64,000 nt of DNA from Nemertoderma westbladi (lineage: Eukaryota > Xenacoelomorpha > Nemertodermatida > Nemertodermatidae): positions 17,754 to 81,753 of the forward strand of contig JAUCBJ010009076.1 in assembly GCA_032718475.1 (NCBI GenBank), read 5' to 3'. The notes under the pieces are model-generated. The model was not told the DNA's origin, made no database searches, and saw only the letters and a program-made list of their open reading frames with translations. The translations under genes and the position numbers were made by a program. Below, one piece after another: positions 1 through 11,805 of this stretch. Numbering within the stretch: the stretch's first letter is position 1; each line of letters opens with the position of its first letter.

Positions 1-132
1 CCCAGATAAAAAAATATTCGGATTATTAGTAGGCATAACTACAGTATATAATTATTATTTTACTCTCAGAATTTGCCGGATAAAACATAACATACAGTAA
101 CTATGCATAACTAAACAAAACTAAGCTAAATG

Positions 133-545
133 ATCCAACCTTCGAAAAGTCTACAAATTTATCCTTCGTTTAGAAGGTAATTTATCCTTCGAATAGTAGC
201 ATAAATTATCATTCTAAACGCAGGATAAAAACTATAAATTCATCCACCCTTCGAAAAGTCTACAAATTTAGCCTTCATTTAGAAGGATAATTTATCCTTC
301 GAATAGCAGCATAAATTATCCTTCTAAACGAAGGATAAAAATTATCAATTCATCCACCCTTCGAAAAGTCTACAAATTTATCCTTCGTTTAGAAGGATAA
401 TTTATCCGGCGAATAGTAGGCATATTTATCCTTCTATTTGCCGGCTAAAAACTAGCTAAATCTTCAGAATCTTCGAATAGTCTTCGAATTTATCCTTCGT
501 TTAGAAGGATAATTTATCCTACGAATTGTAGACTGAATTATCAGA
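133..545. repeat. ~110-bp tandem repeats with internal inverted repeat
   Basis: About four diverging copies start near 133, 242, 352 and 463, each opening with ATCCACCCTTCGAAAAGTC or a variant. Within a unit the block ATCCTTCGTTTAGAAGGAT is followed by its reverse complement ATCCTTCTAAACGAAGGAT, so each unit can fold on itself. Bases 1-132 are AT-rich with no feature I can name. Confidence 0.8.
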
Positions 546-1093
546 CAATTTAGACGGCGAAAATGCTGATAATTTCGAAGAAAATTTATTTCGATCAAAT
601 TAGCAGCATATTAGTAGCAATTTCGAAGGATGTGACTTTGCTGGGAAAGTAAGTTAAAGTAACTAAGTAACCCTAAAATATTCAGGAATTCAATTATTCT
701 AAAAATAATTGACATACCGGTACTTACCATAGGCTTATTATATTTATTTCTATAAATTTGAGCTGAAATCATACCGGTACTCTGTAATTAATCTAGTCCG
801 TAATTATACTTATATATACTATAAGTGTAAGCTGTATACCGGTATTCACTATAGGCCTATTATATATTTATATATATCTGTGCTAAATTTATATACCGGT
901 ACCCTGTGACAAACCTAGTTTACAATACTTATATATATATTATAAGCATACCGGTATTCTAATATATTATATATATATCACGCTACACTGAGTAGCAGTA
1001 TCGGTAATTAATTATTAGGCCAACAGCGATACTGAATTACTAGACTTGCTTTAACTGTAATATAGCAGTAGGCATTCAACTGTACAATCAAAC
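546..1093. other. AT-rich leader upstream of the BEL/Pao frame, with ACCGGTA repeats
   Basis: No coding potential. From about 714 to 960 a roughly 125-bp segment is repeated twice; each copy has ATACCGGTA followed by TA(G)GGC(C)TATTATAT. This could be the 5' LTR or leader of the downstream element, but I could not match it to the sequence after 5143, so no LTR pair is claimed. Confidence 0.4.
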
Positions 1094-4000
1094 ATGGCTG
1101 ACACAAGGCAAACTCTGTCAGATAGTCTCCTAGAAACAACAGCCTGTTTCTCAGATCAAAGTGTAGAGAATCCCAGACCGAGGTCTGAAACCCCTCATAC
1201 TGTAAGAAGGGCAACCCCTGCAGTGGTTGTGTCAGAACCTAGGTTGGTAGAAGCGATTTCGCAATTTGCGAAGTTAGTGAAGCGCCGTAGGTCTGCCATA
1301 GGCACTCGGGCCCAAGTCAAGCGGGATCAAGAAGAAGCTATAAAACAGCAGCAACCTCCTAGCCAAGAACCTAGTTCTCAGCGGCCCGATAGCTCCAGTA
1401 GTTCGGATACTGTTGAGCGGATGCCCGAACGCGGAGCGAAGATGGCGGATACGGTTTATGATGAGCGGCCAACCTATGAAGAATCAACCGACGCCACTTC
1501 TTCTCAAGTGGAAAGCGAAGTGAAAAGCGAATTAACAGCAGCAGAGAAGCCGCGAACTAGAGACGCCATTGACATCTACCTATCCGACTATCAGCGATTC
1601 TTAGGAGACGAAGAGTTGAGGAGACGACTGTCTGGACTTTCCCCCAATAGTGAAGGAGCCAAGTTTGTGTTGGACGCAATAGATGCGGAAATGTTGGCAG
1701 CGAATAGAGCGAAAATTGATGAAAGAATCCGCATCGTTAGAGAATGGGAACAACAGTTGAAGAAAAAACAGATAGAGGACAGAAAGACAGCAGCAGTAGC
1801 AGCGGCAGAGGCAAAAGCAGCAGCGGCAATGGCAGTGGCCGAAGCGAAACGGAGGGCATCTGAAGAAAAAGTCCAACTAGAGTTGGAGAATCTTCAAGAG
1901 AAGCACGATTACTTAAATAAACAGATAACGGCTAGTGATATGCAGCTGATAAGTCGGACTACTTCCAAGAGACAGGGATTTACATCCTCTGATGAAGGAG
2001 ATACAACAGATACTGAAGGCAAAGGAAATAGATCTCGTCTAAGCAGACGTGGAAGAACATCCCACCGTCATAAATTGCCTGATTTGCCTCCAGCTGTTAG
2101 AAGGCAACTAAATAACACCAACTTAGGTAGTACAGAACCCATAGACCAGGTGGTTAAAATAGAAAGACTCCCTACAATAGTTGATGAGCCTGAAATAATT
2201 AGGCCTGTCGTTCCCAAAGTCACTTCTGTGTTAGAGACCCCTGTACTTCCAGAGCTTAACTCTAAATTCCCTTTACATAGTACTACACTGCCTGTACCCG
2301 GTGGAACAGTCCAAGAGAATATCCCTGTCCAGATAGCAGAGAGAGAAATCAATAATTTGTCTCCCATCGTCCCGCGTCAGCCCGCTACTATGTTGGCGAC
2401 TCCCGCTTCGGCGGTTGAGTGGGTGGAAGAGGGACGGCGGGGGATGAATCTCCTGCTGGGACAGATGCAGGAGACTGTCCACCAACTTAAGGGAACAGTG
2501 AGGGAAAGTAGAGCAGAGTTGCAAGAAGTGCAGCAAAGTATCGCACTAGAACGCGACAAATTAGTCAATATTCAAAAGGGCATACCCATACCCCCTGTAA
2601 CATTGTGTCCACCTGTTAGGTCTGAAGTATTACATGCGCAAGGTGTGGAGCCTACACGCATCTATACTGCTAGTGAAGTAGAAACTCCTATAGCAAACCC
2701 TATTAAGGGTGATTATACGCCTGTTGTTAATGACATTCCCAATAGACCTGATAATAATCCGAGAAATTTATATACCGATAACTCGATATTCAATAACACG
2801 ATGGCCCAAGAAAGTTTTACGCGTCAAATGGCTAGAACCGAAGCCCGTCAAGCGGTAAAGGTTGGAGAGATAGTCAAGTTCAATGGAGATGAGATGAAAT
2901 GGTTACCTTTTAATGAATATTATAAAGATAACATACAGAACTCTGTGTTATCCAACGGAGAGAAACTTAGATTCCTCATCAAGTGCTTGGAAGGACCTCC
3001 CAAGTTAATGGCGTTAAAGTTTATTGGACATCCAGATGGATTAAGACAAGTTTGGGATACACTAAACATCAGGTATGGTAACAAGGATAACATAGCTAAG
3101 TATTTGTATGCAAAATTAGTAGCCCCCCGACACTTCCTTAGTAGCGGGATTATAGAGTTTTCCGATGAAATTCAAGAGATCTGTAGACAACTGGACTGGT
3201 TAGGTAAGTCGCATGAATATCAGAGTTCCATGGTTATTGGAGCCGTAGTCTCTACTTTACCAAAGGGCGGAGTATGTACACGCTGGGACAAGAAAGTGTT
3301 GTACATGAATGAACAACAACGACGAAGTCCTACCATGGCTGATCTCATGTCCTTCTTAGATGGTGAGGTAAAACTACAACTCATCAAGCAGTCCAGAGAG
3401 AAAACATCGGAAAATAAGGTAAGTGAGAAACCCGCTTCTAGGAGAAGAGTAACACCAGTGTGTTACACTGACGACGGCGAAAGCCAAGCTTCTCAAGAAG
3501 AGGACAGCGGGAAAGACACAGATCGATCTTACTATGTTGACAAAACCTCAAAAGGCGTAAGTAAATACAAGTCTCGAATCAGTGACAGGAGAGAACAGGT
3601 AACAACAACTCCTCCTACGTCTCCTAAGAGAATTCACGGAAGAAAGCCCGAAGAAAGAACGAGAGTGCATAACGTTACCCAAGGTAAGGTGAGTAACATC
3701 AAACCAAAATGTGCGCTGTGCGACGGGCCCCACTGTTTGAGTGCGTGTGCTGAATTTCTAAAGAAATCCCCTGTAGACAGACGTACAGTCCTGTGGAATA
3801 AGCGGTTATGCTATAATTGCCTCAGATCAGGACACCAACGGCGAACCTGTTACTCCGACGTAAAGTGTGCAAAGTGTGGCGCGAAACATCACATCTTGTT
3901 GCACAGTGAGTTCGAACGAAACAGCCCGAGTCAGGTAAGTGAGCCCAAATCACATGTCCAATTCAGTGATGTGAACGACACTGACCAAAGTTCTGAGTGG

Positions 4001-5143
4001 GAAGGATTCTATACGGACGAATTCTCCGATGCCAACGAATCCTGTTATCTAATAAATACCGCAGTGTATCGAGCACTTACTTACGAAAAGGACATCAACG
4101 ATGAGTTTCCCCCAACTACTTTCGCCAAACAACCCTCTTGGAAAACTCCAGCTTCCAACGTAGGAATCAGAGAATTTCCTGTAATTCAAGTAAGAGTTCA
4201 CGGTCTTAACAAAAGCTACATAGTGAACGCCCTCCTTGACTCCGGCAGCACAGGAACATTCATCGATCAAGAACTAGCCGAAGATATCTTTGCTGGACAA
4301 CCCAAGTTCCGGACTAAATTGAATATGTCAGGAATTATGCAGGTTTGGAAATCTACCCTAACGGCAGATTACTATATAGGTGCGTTGTCCACCCCACAGG
4401 ATAAATTAGGAGAACAAAGTATAAGGTCAGTAAAAATGGTAGCAATAAAGAACTTCGCTACTACCCAAGTAGCACCTTATAACTGGGACGAGGACGAGAG
4501 CATCCAACATCTTGAGATACCTCGATTCCAAACCGATTATCCTGGAGTACAAATCCTCATCGGCCAAAACGCGCACGAGGCGCTCGAGACATTAGAGAAA
4601 CGGCCTGCTCAACCGCAGCCATTACAAACTTATGCGGTAAGAACTAGAGTAGGTTGGTACTTTACTGGCCCTTCCCGCAGAACTCTTGAAGAAAGATTGC
4701 CACAAGACCGGCTACTTCAAGTAAAGGATTGGGAAGAGGAGAGCAGTGAAGTGGACGAACCCACTGAGGGAACACCATACTCCTCAGATAATGACGATAT
4801 TAACTCCAATGTAGATCAATGGAGACATCGCCCCGAGATGATTAATCCAGCCGACATCGCTTCCAGAGGAGCAACTCCTCAAGAACGGATAGATACTCCC
4901 GGCTGGTTAAGTGGACCCGACTCCCTAAGTAAAGAAGAAGATGAATGGCCTCCTCATCTTACCACGGCGGAGCGTAGACAGGCCAAGGGAGCGGAGGAAG
5001 TAACACGACAGCCTAATCGCCCAGCTGGTCGCTTATGTTTACTGGAAAGAGACCAAAAACTGTCTGGAAACTATGGAAGGCAAGATACTCTTCCTACGAC
5101 CACTTCCCTAATCCGACAAATATCTAGGGACTCCATAACGTAA
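1094..5143 (+). mobile_element. BEL/Pao retrotransposon Gag-protease ORF, RT/RNase H core deleted
   Basis: A 1349-residue open frame starts at ATG 1094. In order it has a low-complexity, charged, Ala-rich coiled-coil N-terminus (about 90-290); a Gag segment of DUF1759 type near 590-750 (VKFNGDEMKWLPFNEYYKDN); a CCHC knuckle CYNCLRSGHQRRTC near 908 followed by CAKCGAKHH; and an aspartic-protease (DUF1758/A17-like) segment with LLDSGSTGTF near 1043 and QILIGQNAHEAL near 1152. In complete Pao elements the protease is followed by reverse transcriptase and RNase H. Here, after about residue 1230, the frame jumps to WRHRPEMINPADIASRG, which matches the Pao segment downstream of RNase H, then WLSGPDSL and EEDEWP, and stops. 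RT, most of RNase H and integrase are absent, yet the frame stays open across the junction. It is probably a non-autonomous deletion derivative; domestication is possible but unproven. Confidence 0.85.
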
Positions 5144-5864
5144 TAACATATGGAGTGGGCGTGTGACTATATCATTTTATATTTGTTTTTATTTTATATT
5201 TATGTATGTATTATTATGTACTTTATTATAATCGTTTTTATTCAATTTTATTTAGTAGAATGTTATTTTAGTGATTATTTAGTAAGATTAGTGCAATATA
5301 TTAGTGTTTATTACGTACGTAATTACTTATAACATATATTTAGTGCGACGGCGAGAAATAATTTTTTCTCTTTCCTTACTGTCCGTATTATATTATAAAT
5401 GCGAGACTATAGTAAGATGACATGTCAGTACTTCTTAGAGTACAATAAAGCCACTACTATATTTAAGTATTATTGGTAGGCAGAGTATTAGGAATGCAAA
5501 GTTCAGATCCTCGTGTCTCGGCTAAACCAAGCTCTGGGTAGACCTTGGAAACGACTTGCCTCTTCACACTGACATTGCTTCGTGCGATATTGCTCTTCTA
5601 CCTTATAACAAATAATGCATATAGTAGCGTGATGTCCCTCTAACAGTAGCGTAAATCGCAAATAAATCTGTTAAACTTTTGACCATCTGTAATTCTAGTC
5701 GATTAAGATATCGCGGCACCCACCGATATACTTGAAAGACAAATTCTAGAATCAGTGGTTAACGTCCCCAGACAAGTTCTGGAATAAACCGGAGCCCATC
5801 CTAAATATTAATTTAATATTTATTAAAATCTGTAAAATCCTGATCCTTTAAAATTTCTAGTCAA
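5144..5864 (+). other. 3' flank of BEL/Pao frame, possible 3' LTR
   Basis: No gene is seen. A purine-rich stretch (GGAGTGGG, about 5153-5160) is followed by TGTGACTATA, which could start a 3' LTR, and AATAAA occurs at 5441-5446. No matching 5' copy was found in the window, so the LTR call is tentative. The direct repeats CTAGTCGATTAAGATATCGC (about 5695) and CTAGTCAATTAAGATATCGC (about 5855) lie 160 bp apart. Confidence 0.35.
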
Positions 5865-7472
5865 TTAAGATATCGCAGTATTTACCGATATTCTTGGAAG
5901 GACTATTTTATCCCATACGGTACTATTAATATTAACCACGTCTACTGTAGCATTATCATTATTACCTCCCCCGCCCGTACGGTCACACCAGTTTTGGGTC
6001 TGTCGTGCGGTCCCTGTAAGTGGGGTATTAATAAATGTATCCACGGCCCCTGGCTCCCCTAAAATACTCGAGCCAGTCTCGCTCTCAGACGCCCCCGCCC
6101 GCACCAGTTGCAGCTCGTGCGTGCGTCTAATCCTATGTTCCGCTAGCTCACTTTGGCGTCTCTTTAATTCCTTATGTTCTCGCTCAGCTTCTACCATTCT
6201 CCTCTCACACTCCCGCGCGTCCCGCTCAGCCAACTCTGCTACTCTCCTAGCGCTCTCCCTTCGCCTCGCTTCACGCTCCTTGCGTTCACTTTCCCGTCTC
6301 GCCTCACGCTCCTTGCGTTCCTTTTCCTCTCTCGCCTCACGCTCCCTACACTCCCTTTCCTCTATTTAATCACACTCCCTAAGGCCTCTCAAAGCCCTTT
6401 CAGCCCTCTCTCCGGTTTCTCTAATCAATGTCGCTTCCCTCTCTAGCCGCATTCTCCCCTCCTCTAGCTGTTTATCCATTTCCCTCTGGCCTTGCTTTAT
6501 CAGGTCGAAACGGCACGCAGCACCTATCTCTCTCACCAGTCTTTCTTTTACGGAGGATGTAGCAGACTTATCGGTTGTGACGGATTCCCTCCGCCTTCCC
6601 GTCCTACTAACTTTCCCCCGCCTCCCGGAACTTCCTCCGACCGACGAGGCCGAATCCTCGGGGTTAACCTCGGATTCGCCCCCTTCAGGTCCCCTCCAAC
6701 CCACTAATTTTACTCCCCGGGCATCGACCAAGTATGGCCCTATGTACACTGACGCTACGCTAGGTTCCATACTCCCACATTCCCATAGTTCAAACAGTTC
6801 GCTGGCAACCCCTTTTGCTCTCTCCTCGGCTAGTTCTCTCTGCCCGAAGCGCATTAGATAATATAAATGTCTGTCCGACTTACCTAGTCCTGACTTTAGT
6901 TTTACCTTTTCTATCGTTTTCCCCTTTCTGGCCTCCTCTACTAGTCTCCGGGTCGCGTTGTAGGCCCGTCGAAGTCGCTCAGAAAGCCCGATGTCCTCGT
7001 CGCCGACCTCTCGTCCGTCTCTCCGGGTTCGACGTCATACCGGCGGCCCCACCGTCGCCGTTCCGGCGGGCCGTCCATCGCCCTCGGCCTGTGGCTGGCC
7101 GGCGACATCGGTACCGATTTCTCCTCCGTTTCTCCGGGTCCGGCGCCGCACCGTCAGCCCCACCGTCGCCGTTTCGGTGGGCCGCTCGTCGCCCTCGGCC
7201 TGTGGCTGGCCGGCGACACCGGTGCGTCGACCCCCGTCCCGTGTCGACTCGTCTCCTTCTCCCTCGAGCTCGTTCTCTCTATCCTCCGACTCGATTCCCC
7301 CTCCTCTCGACTCGGCTTCTGACTCCAGACGGTCCCCCTCATCTTGAACTTCCGGGTCGCCCGTTACCGATGGCTCCGGCGTCGTGGGCCTATACCGCCT
7401 GGTCGTGGCCTCGCGGATCGTTTGTTCTTCGTCCGGGGTCCGCGTCGGTGTTATCTCTCCCGACTGACTCAT
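5865..7472 (-). pseudogene. Broken Gag-like coiled-coil retrotransposon frame
   Basis: Three minus-strand open stretches (7472-7035, about 7034-6366, 6365-5865) lie in the same frame, separated only by TGA at 7035-7037 and TAA at 6366-6368. Read through, they give one protein of about 530 residues. It has an acidic Ser/Thr/Glu N-terminus starting at ATG 7472, two 37-residue direct repeats (VAGQPQAEGD...), a basic helical block (SERLRRAYNATRRLVEEARK), a segment SVASVYIGPYLVDARGVKLV, a long Arg/Glu coiled coil (EREARREKE-like repeats, 6440-6150), and a Gly/Asn tail. The first stop falls at an Arg codon position in the sister repeat, so it looks like mutation of a once-open gene. The composition resembles Gag-like ORFs of invertebrate LTR elements; no protease or RT is visible. 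The plus-strand open frames here are its antisense shadow. Confidence 0.6.
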
Positions 7473-8234
7473 CTCCTTCTGCAGATTGGTGGCTGGTGGT
7501 TTAGCTAGTTAGGCCAGCAGTTGGTTTAGTTAGTTTTACAGTTTAACTAGGGCGGCAGCTCGGTTTAGTTACTGTGACGGGATCCAGGAGGGATCCCGGT
7601 TTATCCGGTGTTAGTTCACGCGTCCCCGCCGTGTGTGAAGAGTAAATGAAAATGAGTAAATGAGTTCGCGTCCTTCGTTGTATATAATGATCGGTATAAA
7701 GATATAGATATAGGTTGTTGTACACGGAAGGCGGGATACGGTAACTGAAGTCCCGGTCCTTCCCTAGCTAAACTATCTAACCTAAACTGGCACTAATATT
7801 GCACTGAGATAACTGAACTGATATGATTACTGCCAAGTGGCTATATTGCACGGTTGGCCTTGTTACTCTACCTAATCGATGCCTTTCCCCCCGCTGATTG
7901 GTTGATACTCTTGTTGGCGCCCTTTGGAGTGTTCCCGTTCACTCCACCTGTTCTCTCTGGGTTAGGGGTTTGGCCCCTGACCCTCATTGTGTGCTTCTCC
8001 TTCCCATTCTTATTGGGGTGGCACGAGTTGGTTGATTACCCAATCTCGTGGCCCCCAATATTGCTTATCGGCTTAACTTTATGGGGTGTTAGCGGGATTG
8101 AATAAGCTAACAATCCTTTTAGGTTTGGTAATAGCTTTGTGACCCTGCAGTTTATGGGGCACCCGCTTTTGCGTTTTCGTCTTCCTTGCATTCACTCCTC
8201 CTTTTGTACATGGTAGTGGCAAATCTGACACACT
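7473..8234 (-). other. Region upstream of the Gag-like relic, possible LTR/promoter
   Basis: No gene. On the minus strand it would be the 5' flank of the Gag-like frame. It contains TATATA/TATAAAG-like sequence at about 7680-7705 and TGTTAGCTTATTC near 8112, which could be an LTR start. No second LTR is recognised, so this is only positional inference. Confidence 0.3.
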
Positions 8235-8805
8235 CCCAGAGAAAGGGGGTGTTGTCGTCGACGCGACAGAAAGGGGAGGTGTCGTCAATGCAGCAGAAGG
8301 GGGTGGCATCGTCAACACAGTGGAAGGGGGCGGCATCGTCGGCGCGGTGGAAGGGTATGGTGTCCTCGGCGCAGCGGAAGCGGGCGGCGTCGTCAGTGCA
8401 GTGGAAGGGTATGGTGTCGTCAGCGCAGCGGAAGGGGGCATCGTCACCAACACAGTGGAGGGGGGCGGCATCGTCAACGCAGCGGAAGGGGGCGGCGCCG
8501 TCGGCGCAGCGGAAGGGGGCGTCGTCGCCAACACGGCAGAAGGGGGTGGTATTGCCAGGGCAGCGGGAGGGGGCGGCGTCGTCAACGCAGCAGAGGGGGG
8601 CGGCGTCGCTAACACAGTGGAAGGGGGCGGCGTTGTCAGCGCAGTGGTAGGGGGCGGCGTCATCGGCGCGAGTCAGAAGGGGGCGGTGTCGTCGGCACAG
8701 CAGTAGGGGGTGTCGTCATCGACGAAGCAGAGGGGGGCAGCGTCTTCGACGCAGCGGAAGACGGCGGTGGCGTCGACGCAGCGGAACAAGGCGCCATCGT
8801 CAACC
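8235..8805. repeat. 27-bp GC-rich minisatellite
   Basis: About 20 diverged copies of a unit resembling GCAGCGGAAGGGGGCGGC plus GTCGTCAAC. Because 27 is divisible by three, the array is open in several frames on both strands (Gly/Ala/Val-rich on plus; Pro/Ser/Thr-rich on minus, about 194 residues at 8663-8079). No flanking domain, signal peptide or splice context supports a protein, so it is called as repeat. Confidence 0.8.
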
Positions 8806-8952
8806 TGGTGGTACCATTGCATGGACTGCGCCTTGGTATCCGGCTTTTGGGGATTGGTTTTACCTTGACTGGGGTCCGGTGTATTAGAGATGGCATGTTA
8901 TATGTTGTTTATACTTACAGACTTACAACTTGTGCCTGTGTCTATGATATAT

Positions 8953-9046
8953 GGTTGGGACTCACTGCCTCTGGTGTCTTCACCATATAAGTGGATGTTG
9001 GCGACTCTGTCCTGCATCCGCCAGAGGCAGTTACCAACTGAGAAAT
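8953..9046 (+). repeat. Structured hairpin repeat, copy 1
   Basis: This 94-bp unit recurs at 9089-9182 with about 90% identity. It has an 11-bp stem pairing ACTGCCTCTGG (8964-8974) with CCAGAGGCAGT (9021-9031), a short outer stem GTTGG/CCAAC (8954-8958 with 9034-9038), a small GGTG-TCTT-CACC hairpin, and an inner stem GGATGttGG/CCTGCATCC. Overall it looks like a branched RNA. The class is unknown; it could be part of a short mobile element. Confidence 0.6.
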
Positions 9047-9088
9047 ACGGTATACCAACAAATTGAAGGTTTATAATTAATTATAAGA

Positions 9089-9182
9089 GGTTGGGACTCA
9101 CTGCTCCTGGTGTCTTCACCAAATAAATGGATGTAGGCGACTCTGTCCTACATCCGCCAGGGGCAGTTACCAACTGAGAAAT
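9089..9182 (+). repeat. Structured hairpin repeat, copy 2
   Basis: Second copy of the unit at 8953-9046. The long stem is ACTGCTCCTGG (9100-9110) with CCAGGGGCAGT (9157-9167). The change T to C on one side is matched by A to G on the other, and a second change is a G-U wobble. The inner stem is a perfect 9-bp GGATGTAGG/CCTACATCC (9129-9137 with 9147-9155). Pairing is kept although the bases changed. Confidence 0.6.
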
Positions 9183-10305
9183 TCCGTCGGTAGCGGTACT
9201 GCAGTATCAGTGTACGGTAGATAATCAGATAATTTCCGCCTACCTGGCAGCCTGGTGCCTGGGGCCCTGGCAGCAGTCTGATGATTAGGTAGAATTTGAA
9301 GGTTCTAGTCTGCAATCTGCACGTTGTTCTCCAGTAAGCAGGTATGGCCTAGCCTCGCTAGACCTAATTCACGCCCGGTGATGCGGTCGGGCGGTACAGC
9401 AACAGGCAGACAGGTCAGTTTAGAGATCAGATAGTCAGATAGCTGTCATCCGCCAGCTAGGCTATGTATCCCGTCATAAACTCTCTTCTTAAACGCAGCA
9501 CACTTAAACTCTTACTTTCATATCGGCTCCAACTACACGCTGTATTTATTGTGGTATAATCGACGTTTATCTACCAAACAGTAGGTTGCCAGTCTATCTT
9601 AAAAGACTACTTTTATCCACCAAATATATAGGTTCCCGGTCTTCCTTTACAAGGCTACGTACGGCTATCCAGTCAAAATCGAAGGGGTTAGTGAGATGGG
9701 TGGTATAGGCGGGCATGAATCCACCGTAAAGTTTTAGCAGCGGTAGGCCTGCAGATGCATGTGTGAGTAGAACACAACAGACCATGTACCGGTACATTGT
9801 ATGTCTCAAATCTAAACATCCTTTGATATCAATAGATAGCTATAGCATAGCAGGGGCATACAAGTGTTAATCCTTCATGATATAGGCACAAAATAAATAT
9901 GGTAGTCTATTGTTTGTTTATTTTTTTTTTTCATTTTTGTCGAATGCATCCGGGGCTGGGGGTGAAATTTACGAAACACACAGCGACGCCTACACACCCA
10001 TACATGTACCGTAAACAGGTAGGCCTCTCAAGGGATGGCAGCCTAGACCTTATACAGACCAGGCCATAATAGGCCAACTATCTAACTACTCTCCTAACCT
10101 TGTTGTAACTTAACCAAGCGATTGACCCTATATTATTGAAACAGCTATAGGCCTACTAGCTACTAGCCTACTCCGGGTCCCAAACAATAACTAACCAATC
10201 CATGGCCTAACCACCAGTAGTTCCACGAACGGCATTTTAGCCATTGATTGAACGGACAGACTTATGAATAACTTTTTTGGATCCCATACACTCAAATTAA
10301 CTAAC
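9183..10305. other. Intergenic or intronic DNA, nothing recognised
   Basis: No convincing ORF, RNA or repeat family is visible. It contains AGGCCTA-type motifs and a poly-T run near 9920. It would lie downstream of, or within an intron of, the minus-strand CUB-serine protease gene; the remaining catalytic exons of that protease were not found here. Confidence 0.4.
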
Positions 10306-10430
10306 CATCCACGGCCAACTGTGTTTTACGGCAACAAATCCTCCTATAATTCTTAAAATATAATCCATGTTTGGTTTCTGCACTGAGTCACCACAGTATG
10401 GAGAGTGGGGTGGTAAACTTGGAAGTGGCG
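10306..10430 (-). CDS. CUB-serine protease gene, exon with protease activation site
   Basis: This exon reads PLPSLPPHSPYCGDSVQKP, then a linker, then RIIGGFVAVKHSWPWMV. The CG...RIIGG...HSWPWMV pattern is the propeptide cysteine, activation cleavage site (after Arg) and N-terminus of the mature chain of trypsin/chymotrypsin-like (S1) proteases, which are normally secreted. The acceptor is TTTTTTGCAG just before 10430 (minus strand). The donor is GTTAGT right after 10306, or GTTAAT four bases later. The exon starts in phase 1, matching the end of the CUB exon at 12996. The catalytic His, Asp and Ser exons are not in the window to the left, so the gene is partial as seen. Confidence in the domain is high; the exact 3' boundary is uncertain. 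Confidence 0.8.
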
Positions 10431-11805
10431 CTGCAAAAAATATAAAATTATCTATAATAGGGGTATAAATATTAAATAACGATAAATTATTGGAATTACC
10501 ATTAGAGGTATCAACAGTTATTCTCCAAAGCAACACAAAATCCTGTCATGAACAACGTCTGACCTGAAACCTATTATCACCTATTATTATCAAGCTCCAT
10601 GATTCATGCTTCAAGCATGACATCATAGCATGCCATCAAGTAGGGCACTATTCTGTGCGTAATTTTTCCAGCCTTTAGTCGGATTAGAACCTGTGCCGCC
10701 AAACACTATTGTAAAACTACCTCAGGCGCTATATCCACTCGGACACGTCGACTGACGTGTCGGAGTGTCCGAGACTGTCAGAGAGTTCAATGACGTCCCC
10801 CAAGCAATTGTAGAGGACTCTATAGCGCCCATATTCGCAGACGATACTGGACTGGCCCACAGTGATACGCACTCAGAAAATATATCTATTTCATTAACTA
10901 ACACGATGGAAAGAGTCTCTCAATGCTGTATTGAAAACAAACTGACCATAAACTTTGCCAAGACGGAATGCATCCTTTTGGGAACACACCAGAGAGAGGC
11001 TAGCAACTGCTCCCGAACTGGATGTCTACTGTCGCGGGAACCGCATACCTAACCGAAAATCAGTTACCTATCTCGGGACGGTGATTAACGAAAGGTTAAC
11101 TGAATGGCAATGAAGATGTAAAAGCGAGGCAACTCCCGGTTAAAGTTCCTCCATCGTAATGGGTCCGTCCTCGATCGTTCCCTACTTATTCAGCCACACC
11201 TCAACTATACGGCTTCGACATGGTTTTTCACAATCTCTATTCGGCTGCGCCAGCAACTGGAGGCCCGCCAGCGGAAGTGCGTTAGCTTTTGCTTGGGCCT
11301 CGGTCCGAGAGCCCATATCGATGCCTCAAGTTATGTGGACATAAACTGGCTTGGCTACCCCTTCAACAACGTGTAGAGGCCGTGATTCTTGCCTGGATGT
11401 ACAAAATAAAACGAGGTGAAGCCCCGGAATATCTAGCAGACCTGGTGGATTTCTGGGAAACCAACCACTCCCTCAGATCAACCAACAATTGCGCATCCAT
11501 TCCATTCCTCTCAGGAACACATGCTATGGTCAGAACACCTCCAGTTACCTTGGTTCGAAGCTGTGGAACGATTTACCCAGATACATAACCAATATAAACT
11601 CCCTAATTAGCTTCCAATACAGCGTTAAGAAACACTACCTGCAAAACATAACTATTCAAGACGCATCGGTGTACAACAATACTTAAATCAACTAGGTATC
11701 ACAGTCCCACATTTATTTATAGCCCTAGAACGCATATTCGTTATTTTTAAAAAACTTTAAATACCGGTACTTAATTTTAGATTTTTAATTTAACTATATT
11801 TAATT

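Noticed and set aside
1-1093. 5' LTR matching the region after 5143
   Set aside because: Searched by eye for shared starts and ends; no direct repeat of LTR length was found.
5150-5332. 60-residue hydrophobic ORF after the BEL/Pao frame
   Set aside because: Tyr/Ile/Phe-rich translation of AT-rich DNA; no start context or homology pattern.
6121-7504. Plus-strand Ser/Pro/Arg-rich frames
   Set aside because: Antisense shadow of the minus-strand Gag-like frame, with composition explained by its Glu/Arg codons.
8079-8706. Pro/Ser/Thr-rich (minus) or Gly-rich (plus) secreted protein
   Set aside because: It coincides with the 27-bp minisatellite; no signal peptide, domain or splice context.
9277-9300. 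CTGATGA as another hammerhead core
   Set aside because: No stem II, GAAA or stem I complement follows.
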